Source of the DNA: Acrasis kona
Taxonomy: Eukaryota > Heterolobosea > Eutetramitea > Acrasida > Acrasidae
Length of the DNA: 51,672 bases
Direction: 5' to 3'
Assembly (NCBI GenBank): GCA_026419775.2
Contig: JAOPGA020001574.1
Location: 1-51,672, forward strand
A program made the translations under genes and the position numbers. How positions within the stretch are numbered: the stretch's first letter is position 1; each line of letters opens with the position of its first letter. Of this stretch, positions 39,001 through 51,672 are shown piece by piece. The notes under the pieces were generated by a model. It was not told where the DNA came from. It was given only the letters and a program-made list of their open reading frames with translations, and did no database searches.

Positions 39001-42000
39001 GTATTGCACCAAATGTTTGCAACTGCAATAATGGTTATTACGGTAATCAGTGCCAGTCGTGGAACTGTAATAACATTATAAGCACAAACACATCTGTTTG
39101 TAGCAGTAACGGTACTTGTATATCACCTAACTTATGCAAGTGCAACAATGGATACTACGGGTCCACATGTGAAAGGTGGAACTGTGATAACTTGTTGTAT
39201 AGCAACAATAACGTATGTTCCTCGAACGGTACATGTATTGCACCTAATGTATGTAACTGCAATAATGGATATTATGGTAATACCTGTGAGAACTGGAGTT
39301 GTTTTGGATTGAACAACACTGATAAATTAGTTTGTTCATCCAATGGTACATGTATAGCACCCAATGTATGTAATTGTAAAGATGGTTATGATAGTAGTAC
39401 ATGTGGCTCATGGAAATGCTTTGGTGTAATCAATTCTGATAATAAAGTTTGTAGCGGTAATGGATCATGTATTTCACCAGATACATGTAGTTGTAAACCT
39501 GGTTTTTATGGAAGTGAGTGTCAATACTGGAATTGCAATGGCATTCCAAGTACAATTGGATCTGTTTGTAGTGGTAATGGTACATGTATAGCTCCAGATG
39601 TTTGTAATTGTAAAAGTGGTTTTTATGGTACGACTTGTGAATTGTGGAATTGTAATGGTACAAGTAGTACAAATCCATCCGTGTGTTCTTCTAATGGTAC
39701 GTGTATTGCACCTAATGTATGTTATTGCAACGCTGGATACTTTGGTTCTACATGCCAGCAGTGGATGTGTCAAGGAACACTTTTTAATAACAAAAATGTT
39801 TGTTCAACAAATGGTACATGTATAGCTCCAGATACATGTAATTGTAACACTGGCTATACAGGTACAAAATGTGAAACATGGAAATGTTCTAATAAACTAA
39901 AAACTGATGTAAGCGTATGTTCACGCAACGGTACTTGTATCGCACCAGATGTTTGTAACTGTAATAGTGGTTATTATGGTAATCAGTGCCAGTCGTGGAA
40001 CTGTAATTCAGTCATTAATACAAATAACGCAGGATGCTCTAACAATGGAACATGTATATCTCCAAATACATGCAACTGTAACGCAGGTTACTACGGCTCA
40101 TCATGCCAATCTTGGAGTTGTAACGGAGTTATCAACACGAACAATGCAGGATGTTCATCCAATGGTACCTGCGTCTCACCAAACACTTGTAATTGTAACA
40201 CTGGATATTATGGCTCATCATGTCAATCATGGAGCTGCAACAGCATCATCAACACTAACAATGCAGGGTGTTCATCTAATGGCACATGCATTGCTCCAAA
40301 TACATGTAATTGCAACTCCGGCTATTATGGTGCTTCATGCCAGTCATGGAACTGTAACGGAATCATAAGCACAGATAAAGCGGTTTGTAGCAGTAATGGT
40401 ACATGTATTGCTCCAAACTTATGTAGCTGCAATAGTGGATATTATGGAAGTACATGTGAGAAATGGAACTGCAACAACATGTTATATACAAACATTAGTG
40501 TTTGTTCATCGAATGGTACATGTATTGCACCTAATGTATGTAATTGCAACAGTGGTTACTTTGGTTCTGCATGTCAACAATGGATGTGTCAAGGAACGTT
40601 ATTTAACAATAAAGCAGTATGCTCCACAAATGGAACGTGCATCGCTCCAAATAAATGTAATTGCAACGCCGGATATACCGGTGTGACATGTGACTCATGG
40701 TTTTGTAATCAAATATTAAATACAAATAATACAGTATGCTCTTCTAATGGTACTTGTATTTCTCCTAATGTTTGTAATTGTAACTCTGGCTACTATGGAT
40801 CCTCATGTGAGAAATGGAATTGCTTTTCAATAGATGCACTTAATCCACAAGTTTGTTCAACCAACGGTACTTGCATCTCTCCAAATCTTTGTAACTGCAA
40901 ATCTGGTTACTTTGGTGGATCTTGTCAATCTTATAACTGCTACGGAACATTAAGTACATCCAATAGTGTTTGTTCTACTCATGGTGATTGCATCTCACCT
41001 AATTCTTGTTCCTGTGATAGTGGATATTTTGGTGATTCTTGTAACGTTACAACATGCAGTGGGGTTTCTTCTAATTCTTCGAGTGTTTGTTCTGGTTATG
41101 GATCTTGTTATTTGTTAGATTATTGTGATTGTGATGCTGGTCATAATGGAATCAATTGTGAGATTGATTTTACAAAACGTTACAATGTTTATATTCCTGA
41201 TAATAAGATTTATTTCTATGACACCGTGAATATTACTGTGTACACAGATTATAGCATCCCAGTACAGTATTCTAGTTTTGTGTCATTTCAAATTGTTGGA
41301 CAACCAAATATTATAACCAATTCTACATTTGTTAACAAAAATACTTATATATTCCGAACTACAGTAGCACCAAATAGCGACATGAAGTATTCATTTATTA
41401 TGCTGTACAATAATGTCAGCATTACAACAACTCCGATGATGTTTTACGTGTTATCAAAAACTCCATTGTTAATGAAAGTTAATGGTACTCAACCCGATTA
41501 TATCTTAACTTCTTCATCCACCTCTCAATTATCAATCTATCCTCAACAACCAAATAGTTTTCCGTTCTTATCACCGGAATTAACAAACATGGTTGTAGTG
41601 AGTGTTGATAATAAAAAGTACTACACTACATCCACAATTAACGGACTAGATTACCTGGTATCAATTACTGATCAAACAGTAAATGGTGTTATTGACTTGA
41701 ATTTACATTTTAAATCTCCATCTGGTGTTTATTATGATTTAACAAGTGCCAATCTTTCTGTTCCAGTTTTTAAAAAAGGATCCATTAGTTATGTGTCAAC
41801 TCAGAATGGAGGTGGTAAAGCAAATACAGTATTCAACTCTAATATTGTACTATATCAAATGGATAACTACAAACCAGAGTTTACAAACATTATTAACAGA
41901 ATGAAACTTGTTTTGACTGATAGTAATAATAATGATGCTCAATTAACTACCACTCAAAATAGTAATCAGTTACAAGCTAAAATTAACAGACAAGAGGGTG

Positions 42001-45000
42001 TTTATACTTTGAGTGTAATTTTGTTACCTTATCCTAGTTCTTCTGCACCTACTGTTGTTTTATCTACAAATACACTTGTTGTGGTAATATTAGAGCTGAT
42101 GAACATTGTTGGTAATTTGGTTCCAAATTTTTATCCACAAAGTAATTCTGTTACAAATGTTGTAAGTGTAATGCAATCTACAAAGTTACAAAGACCAATT
42201 GATATTCCTACAAATATGTTATCTAATATTACAATATTGTGTAATGTAACAAATGGTAATGGACCTGTACAAGGTGTTTATGATAGAAGTACCGGTAGTT
42301 TAACTTGTGGTATTACGAAACCATCCTCTATTGTTTCTTCATATTCAATTTTTGTAAAATTTAGTTCCACCAATAGAATTATTGAGTGGTCAACTAACGC
42401 TTTGCCTTTTTATCTCACAACTACTTCCTCTCCGTTAACTGTATATCCATTTGTGTACTTGTATGAAGCATCTGATTCTAATACTATTCGTGTCAATACT
42501 ACATTGGCTAGTCAACTTTATAATTGTGATAATCTGTATTGGATGTACACATCAAATGCAGTCAATTATTACTTTAACACAACTTGTTTGGTTATTGTAC
42601 CTGCTACAAAATCGTCTGTTATTGTACAAGGTGATATTGCGTTTGATTTCAGTTTGTTTACATCTAGAACGAATACGGTTGCTCTTCGGTTATATTATTA
42701 CAATAAACAATCTGGATATAGCGCTGTTGCGACTTCTTCTGATTCTTACTTGACTTTCATCAAGAAGAAGTTGTCGTTCAGCAATATGAATTCTCTATTT
42801 AAATCTCTTGATCTGTTCACAATGAATTTTGAGAATCCGTTGACTGATCCAACCTTGTTCTTTAATGTTTCTTATTATCAAGATACAACTTTTGAATACA
42901 CAACCAATACATTCAAATACATTCCTATGAAATGTAGCGGTGCTCAGAATACATATTCGCAATGTCAATTTGAACCGTTTACTCCCTTGTTTGTACCTGT
43001 CAAGTTGTCATTTGTAATTTACTTTTATCGATTGGGTCAATCTGATGTTATTAGTGCACCGATCACAAGTAGTTATTACGCTCCATTGTTGCAAATCAAA
43101 ACTATATTCCCGTTCATTGTAGAAGCAGGAACAGCGAGTTATACATATACCTTAACTACGGATTTGAAATTGAATCCCTTGTTCTCATTTGTTGTTAACT
43201 CTACCGTTGCATCTACAACTCGTCTTGTTAATTCTTATTCATATGGCAATTCAGTGTCATTCAATTTTACATTACCAAATAAGGACAGAAATAATATTTA
43301 TCTATCAATCAACTACGCATCAAGTCACCCTGGCGCTAGTTTGGCATTATCTAATCTTAATGTTCCCAACTTGTTACAAAATATTTCTGCATCAGTTATC
43401 AACCCATCAAATTATGTCCAAGTGTCATTTTTCGCTTATAGCAGTCCATTCTTTAATTTAAATGATACGTCATTGAACAGAGTAATAATGTTGGCTGATA
43501 GAGAATATTCTTACACGCCAACAACTCCTGTGATTATACCAGAGTTGTATCGCTCAGAATCATTCTCATTTGATCTGAGAAGTGTAGCGTTTAGACAAAC
43601 TGTTAGTTGTGTTGTAAATAAAGCTGACGGACATATCACCATCACTGGTCAAATAAAACCAGGATTTACAACTTATATGGGAAGTATCAACCAATACTCC
43701 AACTTGTTGATGAACAACATGACCTTGTTTACAACATCTGCTCGTGCAACTTGGTACTATCCTCAAGATCTTGTTGCAAAGTACCCAAGAGTCTATATTG
43801 TAAACGATCCACCTTTTACAACAAAGATTCTAAATGTTTATTTGAGATTTCCAAATAACAACTTCTTGACAATTGATGGTAATTTTCCGTTCTATTTGAA
43901 CAATAGTACTACAACGGAGCTGAGTAATAGAGCTTTGGGTGCTACTAGTGTTGATTTGTATTCAAGTATACCAATTGAGAATATGACCACAAGTACTACT
44001 AATTACTTTACTCATGAGTTATATGTCTCTACTGGACTCAAAAATTCATTTGCACAGATTACAACAAGCAATAACCCTCGTTGGAAGAATACGTATCCAA
44101 TAAGGTATGGAGTTGGATCGTATCCCAATACAGTGTCTGTTAAATTTGCATACGCTACTTACAGTCAACAGTTTAGTCTTTACAATGCAACTCTCTTTTC
44201 TGATTTGTACAGTTTGATTTATTGTCAAGTCAATCCTTCGCTACCAAGTGCTAATGTGACTTATCACATTGCTACGTATTCAAGCAGTAGCACATTATCA
44301 GGAGTCACTACACTCAACTTTGTTTGTAATAATGTGAATCTAAGTACTGGTCACAATGTCATTGTACCTGTATATAGAGAAGTCGATCCAAATGTCTTTG
44401 GTAACTATCTACAGTTATATAATATGAGTTATCAGACTCTTGATATGTGGATGTTACCTAAAACATTACCTCTATCAGTCGTTCCACCTGTCGTCCCAGT
44501 TAATACAACGAGTACAATTTTGTTACTTACAAGATACGACATAAATGCTGTATATGGCATCATGACACCTACATTCAAAATTAGGTTGACTGAAAAGACA
44601 AATGCCAGTAATATAGTGTTATTACCTTGTTTACAAAGTGGTTCTAATTTTACTTTCAATGCAACTAGTTTTGTAAACGTTGTTTATTTGGTTCAATTGT
44701 TAATGACAGTGAATGATGTCACTCTACCGATATTATCAGTTGACACCATGCAGTTGACCATTCTTGATGGTAATTATTTACAACCTGGTATTGGTTCTAC
44801 CTATGGTGGTGAGATCAATACAATTATTAGACCTACTAATGTTGTTCCTCCTTACAACATTACTTTTTTGAATTATCCTCAAATACCCAAATTTGAACAA
44901 TTATCCTCAAATATTACTTTCAAGTCATCTCTTATTCCAGTCAACTTGAGAAATGTAATTGTGCCTTATAATTCTTATAAGCTCAGATTAAATGATCAAA

Positions 45001-48000
45001 TTATGAGTGTTGACTATTTTATAGTTGACCAGGTTAAAATAAGTGTGTTTCCAACTACATTAATATATCAGAGCGGTGTTTTTGTAAATGTCACAATGAA
45101 CATGACCATTACAACTGTAGTAGGGTCATTAATGATTAATATGATACCTACCACTGGTCCTAGCTTCTTAACTGATTATGGACGCGTTAATACCACAAAG
45201 TCCATTGGTACATTAATACCTGATACTTTACAATCGGATGTCTACTCACTAACTGTCATGTACACATCTGATCAAATGTTAGCGGATGACAATAACAATA
45301 ACTGGGTTTCGTGTTCAAATACTGTTAATGTGACCATTAGAGATTACATTGGTATTGATTATACAGATGGTGAACTCGATATCGGTTTTGTGGGAGAGAG
45401 TAATTTTGTAAACATCACTTTTGATTATTACAAATATAGCATGTCTGATCGCGTTGTATGCGGTTATAGCTACATCAATAGTCCTAATACATTACTGACG
45501 AGTCCCTTCTCATTTTACAACAGAACAACCGGTGTTTGTACGAATATAAACGCTGCAACAAGCGGTGTTGTTGTAATCTCGTTGTACTTATCTGGTGATT
45601 ATGTACAAAACAATTTATTGTTGTTGAGCAATAATATTAGTTATTCGTTGGTTGACAAGTTTACAATTTCAAATTTGTTACCAAGAGCTTCTTTAATGGA
45701 TCAATTAAACATCTCCATGTCAACTTCCAAAGTAATCAATCCATTCAACACACCAAATGTAACCTTCACATGTGGTAGAAACGGAACATTGGTGACCTTC
45801 TCTTCATCAATAAGCACTTGTGAAATACAAGTTTGACTTTGGTATTTATTATCAATCCATATATGCATCAACACTACGTGGTGATGTCGTGATCTCTACA
45901 AATACACTTTTATTCTATGCAATGAATGAAGTGAGTGCTGTTTATTTGAGTCCATTTGCTCATCAATTAATTAACCCATCACTACAAGTCACACTCACAA
46001 CCAATAATCTCATATTAAACTCTAATGATGTTTTTTGTTTATATGATGGTGATAAGACGACACAAGCAACCTTCAGTGACGTAAAATCACTGACTGCAAC
46101 TTGTACGTTGAATATTGTAAACAACAATGTTCAGAGTAATGTGATCTATGTCGGACTGTATGTAGATGCCGGTAGTCAACAATTCAATCTGACTACCAAT
46201 CAAGTACCAGTCTTGTTCCATGCACCTCCTTATGGGTTCACCCACTCAACTGGTGTTTTGTTCAATCACACGGATCTCGACAGAGCAATAATATCAAATA
46301 TTTTGGTTCCTGCCGACAACATACCGGTTACTTACAAAGTGACCGCTACATTTGATTACAATTATCAAGTGACGTTACCTTCTCAGTTTGATTTGAATTC
46401 CCTTGGTACATCAACTATATGGTCAACCGCTCATTATAAATATTGGAGCAAAGTACCAGTCCATATTGATTTCGAAATTGAGTTGACCAACACTGTTTCT
46501 AACGAAAAGATCAAATGGCCAATGGCAAGCATGTTGCTGGTCAACTACAGACCTATGGTCAAACATGCATATCCCTACGCAGTTACAAAATCTTCAGAGA
46601 TTTACTTTGGATTGAACAGTGCAGTCAACCCAGACTACTCATACCTATGCAACATGACCAATTCTATAATTGGATCTTATCTGGTCCCTGCTGAGTTGAC
46701 TTCAACAAAAACTTTGACCTGTCAATTCAATGGTGGTGGTTCATCAAGCACTACCAAAATGTCATTGTTGTTGGATCTACCTGGGCCCAGTATGTTTTAT
46801 GGTACTGACAGGAAGATTACATTGACATATGACGAGGCAACGATATCATTGGTGAAACCACTCAGGTTGAGTCTTTACAAGATTCCAATCGGAGTGAGTG
46901 GGTTGTCGATGGCAACTATTGATCAACTACCTAGTCAACCTACTAGTTTCGACATTGATTATAACCTCACTATGGTCATTGTTGACAGAAGCTACAAAAC
47001 ACCAATGATTGGTTGTAAAACTCAAAATAGATTGGTCAACTGTACATTACCTGTGTTTAGTAACAAATACCCGACTCTGCCATGGAATATGAGAGTTGAT
47101 TTGTATTCTTACGATAAGTACATGATGACACTGAGTGATGTGACTGTATATGACCGACCAGTTGTGCAGAGCGTCACACCTGCCTCTATCATGGTGTTGG
47201 ACCCCAACGATCCCAAAGTGGTTTTTACAATCACAAACATTCCGAGGTTCGCTCCACTATCAGTCATTTATACTTGTGCATCCGATATCCAAAAATATGA
47301 TTGTAATCTATTGGGTTCACATAAGGTATCTTGTAAATCTCCTCACTATGGTTATTTACAATGTTCAACCATTCAAACTAGTTTATTAGTTGATAACATT
47401 CCTGTGCAAATGAATAACGAGTTGCAGTTGATAGATATTGTAAGTAACAGACCATCCATCACATCAGTTCTTGACTACGTGGTCACTCCTTACAAATCAA
47501 TCAATATTACAGTTATAGGAAGAGATTTCACTAACAATGATGTCTCTGTTCGTTTCTACGATGTAACAAGGTTGTGGGTGAAAACTGAAAAGTGTTATTT
47601 TGTAAACCCGACTACCGTCCGGATAGAATCTCCCTTATTGTGGAACACCGATTTCAGTTACCCTCTTGATCTTTTATTTGATGTATATACTTACAATGTG
47701 AGAGCGACCAATCAAAATGGGGTTTTACTAAAATACAAAAAAATGGATCCTGTTTATTGTAATTGCACTGTAGTTACAAGGAGTACCCCAGGTCCAATTT
47801 ACATTGATATGGTGAACTTTCCAATCATACAAAATGTAGGAGAGTTGACTGTTGAGTTATACACCACTGACACAAATTACATCATTCCATTACAATGTGG
47901 TTACAATACCTTAACATTATCTTCGATTATATGTGAATTAGATATGAACTTGATACCTTCTACAATTACATCTTTACAATACAGAGTATGGTCCAATAAG

Positions 48001-51000
48001 AACATTCCAGTTGATATTTCGTTTACAAATGGTTTACAAATATTGAATGGAATATCAAATGTCACAAATGTGTATCCATCTGTGATTTATACTGGTCTAA
48101 CTGAACAAATCACACTAGAAGGTGATTTTACATCACTACCAGTCAATCCAATTATTCAGTTGCGTCAACCAGGTATTGTTCACAACCTTAGGGTAATCAA
48201 CTTGCAACCAACATTTATCACTCTTGGTGATTTCCCAATTGTTGCACCTGTTCAGCGTAGAACAGTCGTACCAAAGCTGGCTTCTGATGTATCAGGTTCA
48301 TTCACTGAAATTATACATTGGAGAACAGGAAGTAACAATCCTGTTGAAGTTTTACTGAAAAACATACCAATGACTGTTACTTTCACTCTGGGTCCGTCTG
48401 TATCAGAAGATACTCCTGGTGCATTTGATTCTGCACTTGTACGTAAAAATACTCACTTGATCTTCTCTGGAAGTAACTTACCAATTCATACCCCATTGAA
48501 TGATATTTTGATTCAGTTGACCACTCTTTTTGAAAATAAAATCTTTTCTGCTTCAGAAATGAAATTAAACATGACATCAACTGATGAGTTGAGTGTGATG
48601 ATGCCAACGTTTAATAACATTTCTTCACATGAAGATGTGTCATTCCCTGTAGACGTAAACTTTGGTATTTCATTTGATAATGGATTGAACTATGTGTCAA
48701 GAGTTATTACCTATGTCACACAGGTCAACCAACCCATCATTACAAATATTTCACCAGAGGTCTATCCTAGAAAAACATTTGTAGTTCAAGTGTTAGGTAG
48801 ACGCATGGAACTTGTAACGAGATGTAAATTTGAACAATCTTCTACTTTGTTTTATGAAGCGGTTGCTGTCAATGCAACTACAACAAATGTTTATTGTGTT
48901 TTGCCATATGACTTTACTCAAAATAAGTTAGTGACAGAGTTGACTGTTACAATTTACAACATGTATGATGAATCCACTGTATCTATTCAAAAAATAACCC
49001 TGCATGATAATTTAAACATCATTTCCCTAACTCCATCTACTTCACCGACCATTGGTAATACAACAGTCAGCGTGCAAGTTTACAATTTCTTAGCCAACTA
49101 CAAAGTTTTTATTAGATTTGGTCAATTTATAAGCAAAATTCCTTGTGACATCATTAATTCAACTTTTGTAAAATGTCAAGTTGTTCCACATTCTTCTGGT
49201 TATGTCAGCGTCATGTTAAGTCACGACAAAATCAATTGGTTTATGCAAAATGGTGTTTTATTCTCAGAAGGACAAGGAAATGCAGAAAGTAGTTCTTCCA
49301 TTTATAGTAACTTCAGATATGATCCATGTCCTGCTGGATATCAAAGCAGTGGTTATGAAATTCCTTGTACATTGTGTCCTGCAGGTACTTACAAACCAGT
49401 AGCAGGAACTTTTAATTGCATTCCTTGTGGCAACAATACTTACCAAGAATCTCCTGGTAGTTTAGGTTGTAACAAGTGCCCAGTGAATACACAATCAGGA
49501 ATAGCATCTACTTCTTATTTACACTGTGGATGTGTAAATGGATATTATTACACTGGTAAGAACCTTTTACAACCATGCTCTTCTTGTAAGATTGGTGCTG
49601 ATTGTGAGGGATTTAATATTACTTATCCAAAAGCACTCAAAGGCTATTGGAACACTGCAGTGGACCCTTTTAACTATATTGCTTGCTTCCCAGCAAGTGC
49701 ATGTCCAGGCGGTGCATATGACCACTGTGAACATGCTTACAATAATTTATCAAGGGTGTGTGGTGAATGTGACATTGGTTTTTATAAATGGCAAAATTCA
49801 TGTAGGGAATGTACTGGCGGTGCTTGGTACAAATTATTATTGGCCGTATTTGGTCTTGGTGTGATTACGGTAATCTTTTTTGCAGTCAGCAGCACCAAAG
49901 TCACACATTTGTCTTCTATTTCTATTGCTTTTGGATTTTGGCAAATTATAAGTATTTTCTCTTCTTTTGATGTCCAGTGGCCTTCCACAATTGGAGATTC
50001 TCTTGTTGCTGCTAGTATTTCTAATTTTAATATTGATTTCTTGTCGCCGCAATGTGTTTTTCCGGAAATGACTTTTGTGACCAAATGGATTCTAATTACT
50101 TGTGTTCCGTTCTACTTTTTGTTTGCTTTTATCGTCTTATTTATATTTGGTTTGATAAGAGGGTTGATTGTAAATAAAACTGGAAAATATGTCACGTTTA
50201 AATATAAGAGGTTCAAGACTGAGGATGATATTGCTATGCTTAATCATTCTTTTGATGAAACGGATAAGAAATTCTCAACAAGAATGAAAATAAAAACTGT
50301 TTTGTTTGTCGGCCATATTTGGCTAATGTGTGTCAATATTACAATTTGGTGTAGAAATATGTTGATATGGATGCTCAAAGAAGGTGTCAGCAAGGAACAA
50401 ACCAAAAACTTCTTGAATAAGATCATTAATGCTTTCACTGCTTTGATTTCCTTCTTGTACTTGTTCATTATTCAACAAGCAAGTCAAATATTTGTTTGTA
50501 CCAACCAAGCCGATCAGTCCTGGACTTTGAATGCATCTCCTGATATCACTTGTTTTGTAAGCGATGGTCAATGGTCTCAAATGTTACCATTGTCAATTAT
50601 AATTTATCTTGTTTTCGGTTTGGGCTACGTGTTGTTGTTTGTTGTGTTGTTCTTGAGATCAAGATATCTTTTGAATCAAGATGCAAAAATCAGATCACAA
50701 ATTCAAAAACTAGAATCGACAGAAGATGGTGCTGAAATCCTAATATTAGAAGGAAAACTAGAAAATGTCCGGTTATCCATTAAGAACTTTAAAATGCAAT
50801 TTAAATTCTTACTGACCCGCTTTAAAACAAAATATATTTATTGGGAATTGATTATCACTGCGAGAAAGTTGGGAATTGCAGTTTTGAATACATTCTTGCC
50901 GTCCGTTCTTGTTCTTGTCTTTGGTTTGGTAATCATGTTCTTGTCCTTGTTGTTGCACATTCACACAGTTCCATTCCGCAAAAAGTTCCATAACCTTATG

Positions 51001-51672
51001 GAGTACATTGTGTTGATTTGTATCGTGCTTACGCTGTTCTTTGGTCTTCTCTTCTTTGTAGATCAATTCCCTGCTGAAGGCTTTAAAACATTCTGCACCT
51101 TCTTGGCCATTTCAGTGCTCGTTGTTGGTACGGTAGCGGTTGTCTGTATGAGTGTGATTGATTTCTTCATTAGAAGGAGGAAAGAAAATCAACTCGAAAA
51201 GAGCAGAAGAGAAGAAATCAGGGCAAAGTTTGGTGATTTAAAGGATAAAGAACTGGAAGCAGAGTACAGAAAATTCTTCCCCAGTATGTTTGATAACATT
51301 GACAAATCTCAAGAGGAAGAGGAATGGCTAGTAGAAGTTAATCCTTTATTCGAAGCACAAGACGAAGAAGATGAGGACGAATGGGTGTTAACTGTAAATC
51401 CCTTGTCAGAATCTGCACTAAAGGACAACGACTACATGGATCTTGATGAAGAAAAGGAAATTAAGTTCACTCCTCCATTCTACAGTTCTGAAGTAGAATC
51501 AGACAATGAGGCAGAGAATGCCGACCAAACACTCAACCAAATCATCTCAGACGTATTTAGTGTGAAACGCGCTCATAAGAACATCAAAGCAGCCAAGAGC
51601 AGTGGAAAGAAGATATTAGAATTGTTAAGAAGTTACGCAAAGACAGTTGTGATTGTTATCATAATAAACTTT
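36088..51672 (+). CDS. Giant EGF-repeat surface protein with polytopic membrane end (partial, frame break)
   Basis: Exons 36088-36133, 36179-36536, 36574-36790 and 36828 onward are joined by introns of 45, 37 and 37 nt. More than 5,100 residues are encoded and the gene runs off the window. Order: signal peptide (MKYVVVMLLMFLSG); a concanavalin-like lectin/LamG-type domain (about 20-200); 37 EGF-like repeats (to 41159); a long ectodomain of repeated beta domains rich in Asn-X-Ser/Thr sites, IPT/TIG-like in the later part; two Cys-rich GCC2/GCC3-type modules (CPAGTYKP, CNKCPVNT); about nine membrane spans from 49830; and an acidic cytosolic tail. The frame stops with TGA at 45834-45836, while the continuing frame is open from 45826 to the end, as if one base were extra near 45823-45825. 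The type suits adhesion or phagocytosis. Confidence 0.85.
38586..38791 (+). repeat. 206-bp duplicated block inside EGF array, copy 1
   Basis: This block (EGF repeats 13-14 counting from 37209) is repeated at 40341-40546. By eye the two copies differ at two positions only, both silent third codon bases. This is far more similar than other pairs of units in the array and shows recent duplication or gene conversion over a distance of 1,755 bp. Confidence 0.85.
40341..40546 (+). repeat. 206-bp duplicated block inside EGF array, copy 2
   Basis: This is the second copy of the block at 38586-38791. The sequence following it differs from that following copy 1, so the boundaries are real. Mis-assembly of a tandem array is the main alternative. 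Confidence 0.8.

Larger units (their letters stand above)
36870..41159 (+). repeat. Array of 37 EGF-like repeats
   Basis: Within the giant gene, about 37 tandem units of 35-39 residues each carry six Cys in the pattern C-x5-C-x5-C-x-C-x8-C-x4-C. The consensus core is CSSNGTCIAPNVCNC followed by GYYG. Nearly every unit holds NGT, an N-glycosylation sequon, between the first and second Cys. The first three and last two units diverge, while the central ones are highly similar to each other, as expected from unequal crossing over. Most units also have a Trp before the last Cys (SWNC). The array probably forms a rod-like glycosylated stalk. Confidence 0.9.

Noticed and set aside
36870-41159. Regularly spaced near-identical units that could look like a CRISPR or satellite array
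   Set aside because: The units are in-frame coding EGF-like repeats of about 110 bp with conserved cysteines, in a eukaryotic gene.
45826-45836. Intron or programmed frameshift as the cause of the frame change in the giant gene
   Set aside because: No GT-AG pair restores the frame with only about one base lost, and no slippery heptamer or strong stem is evident; a one-base indel is simpler.

Overview
The window is nuclear DNA of a compact, A+T-rich unicellular eukaryote. Evidence: spliceosomal introns that are nearly all 31-47 nt, closely packed genes on both strands, AATAAA signals at or overlapping stop codons, Pol III tRNA genes, and typical eukaryotic genes (Ras, STN1, TRAP-beta, KCTD/BTB, cystatin, chagasin-type inhibitor, CAP). 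Only standard stop codons are used. The gene mix and the giant EGF-repeat surface protein would suit a free-living amoeboid protist such as a heterolobosean (Naegleria/Acrasis type), but the species cannot be fixed from sequence alone.

Layout. 1-5.6 kb is accessory: two copies of a retroelement RNase H region in opposite orientation around a small coiled-coil gene, Thr/Pro-rich gene debris, a broken small secreted protein, an intact WSC-domain secreted protein and a tRNA-Glu gene. 5.7-22.8 kb is a dense housekeeping block: START lipid-transfer protein, multicopper oxidase, fluoride channel, SMP-30 lactonase, STN1, an HSP20-like protein, tRNA-Ala, a LIM-CAP fusion, bifunctional beta-oxidation enzyme, acylaminoacyl peptidase, double cystatin, Ras, a small membrane protein and TRAP-beta. 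22.8-25.5 kb is decayed: a phosphomannomutase pseudogene, a second pseudogene with three in-frame stops, and another tRNA-Glu. 25.5-36.1 kb carries a Cys-Pro-rich small protein, enolase-phosphatase E1, mitochondrial proteins, a Ty3/gypsy integrase relic, a probable nuclear protein, a chagasin-like inhibitor, a KCTD-SPRY protein and a TMEM144-like transporter. From 36.1 kb to the right edge runs one gene for a surface protein of more than 5,000 residues: signal peptide, lectin-like domain, 37 EGF-like repeats, a long glycosylated ectodomain, about nine membrane spans and an acidic tail. It is cut by the window edge and contains one reading-frame break near 45,825.

Most striking observation: all three tRNA genes carry extra sequence at non-canonical places. 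tRNA-Ala(UGC) and both tRNA-Glu(CUC) genes have 14-28 nt inserted at the same point of the D-loop, and one tRNA-Glu also has 17 nt inserted in the T-loop. Removing the inserts leaves normal cloverleaves, and the two tRNA-Glu genes differ by compensatory changes in the anticodon stem. This points to ectopic tRNA introns, or stably expanded loops, as a general feature of this genome.

Functional threads: secreted cysteine-peptidase control (double cystatin plus chagasin-like protein), lipid and fatty-acid handling (START, bifunctional enzyme), methionine salvage (E1), telomere maintenance (STN1), ER translocation (TRAP-beta), and a cell-surface adhesion apparatus.
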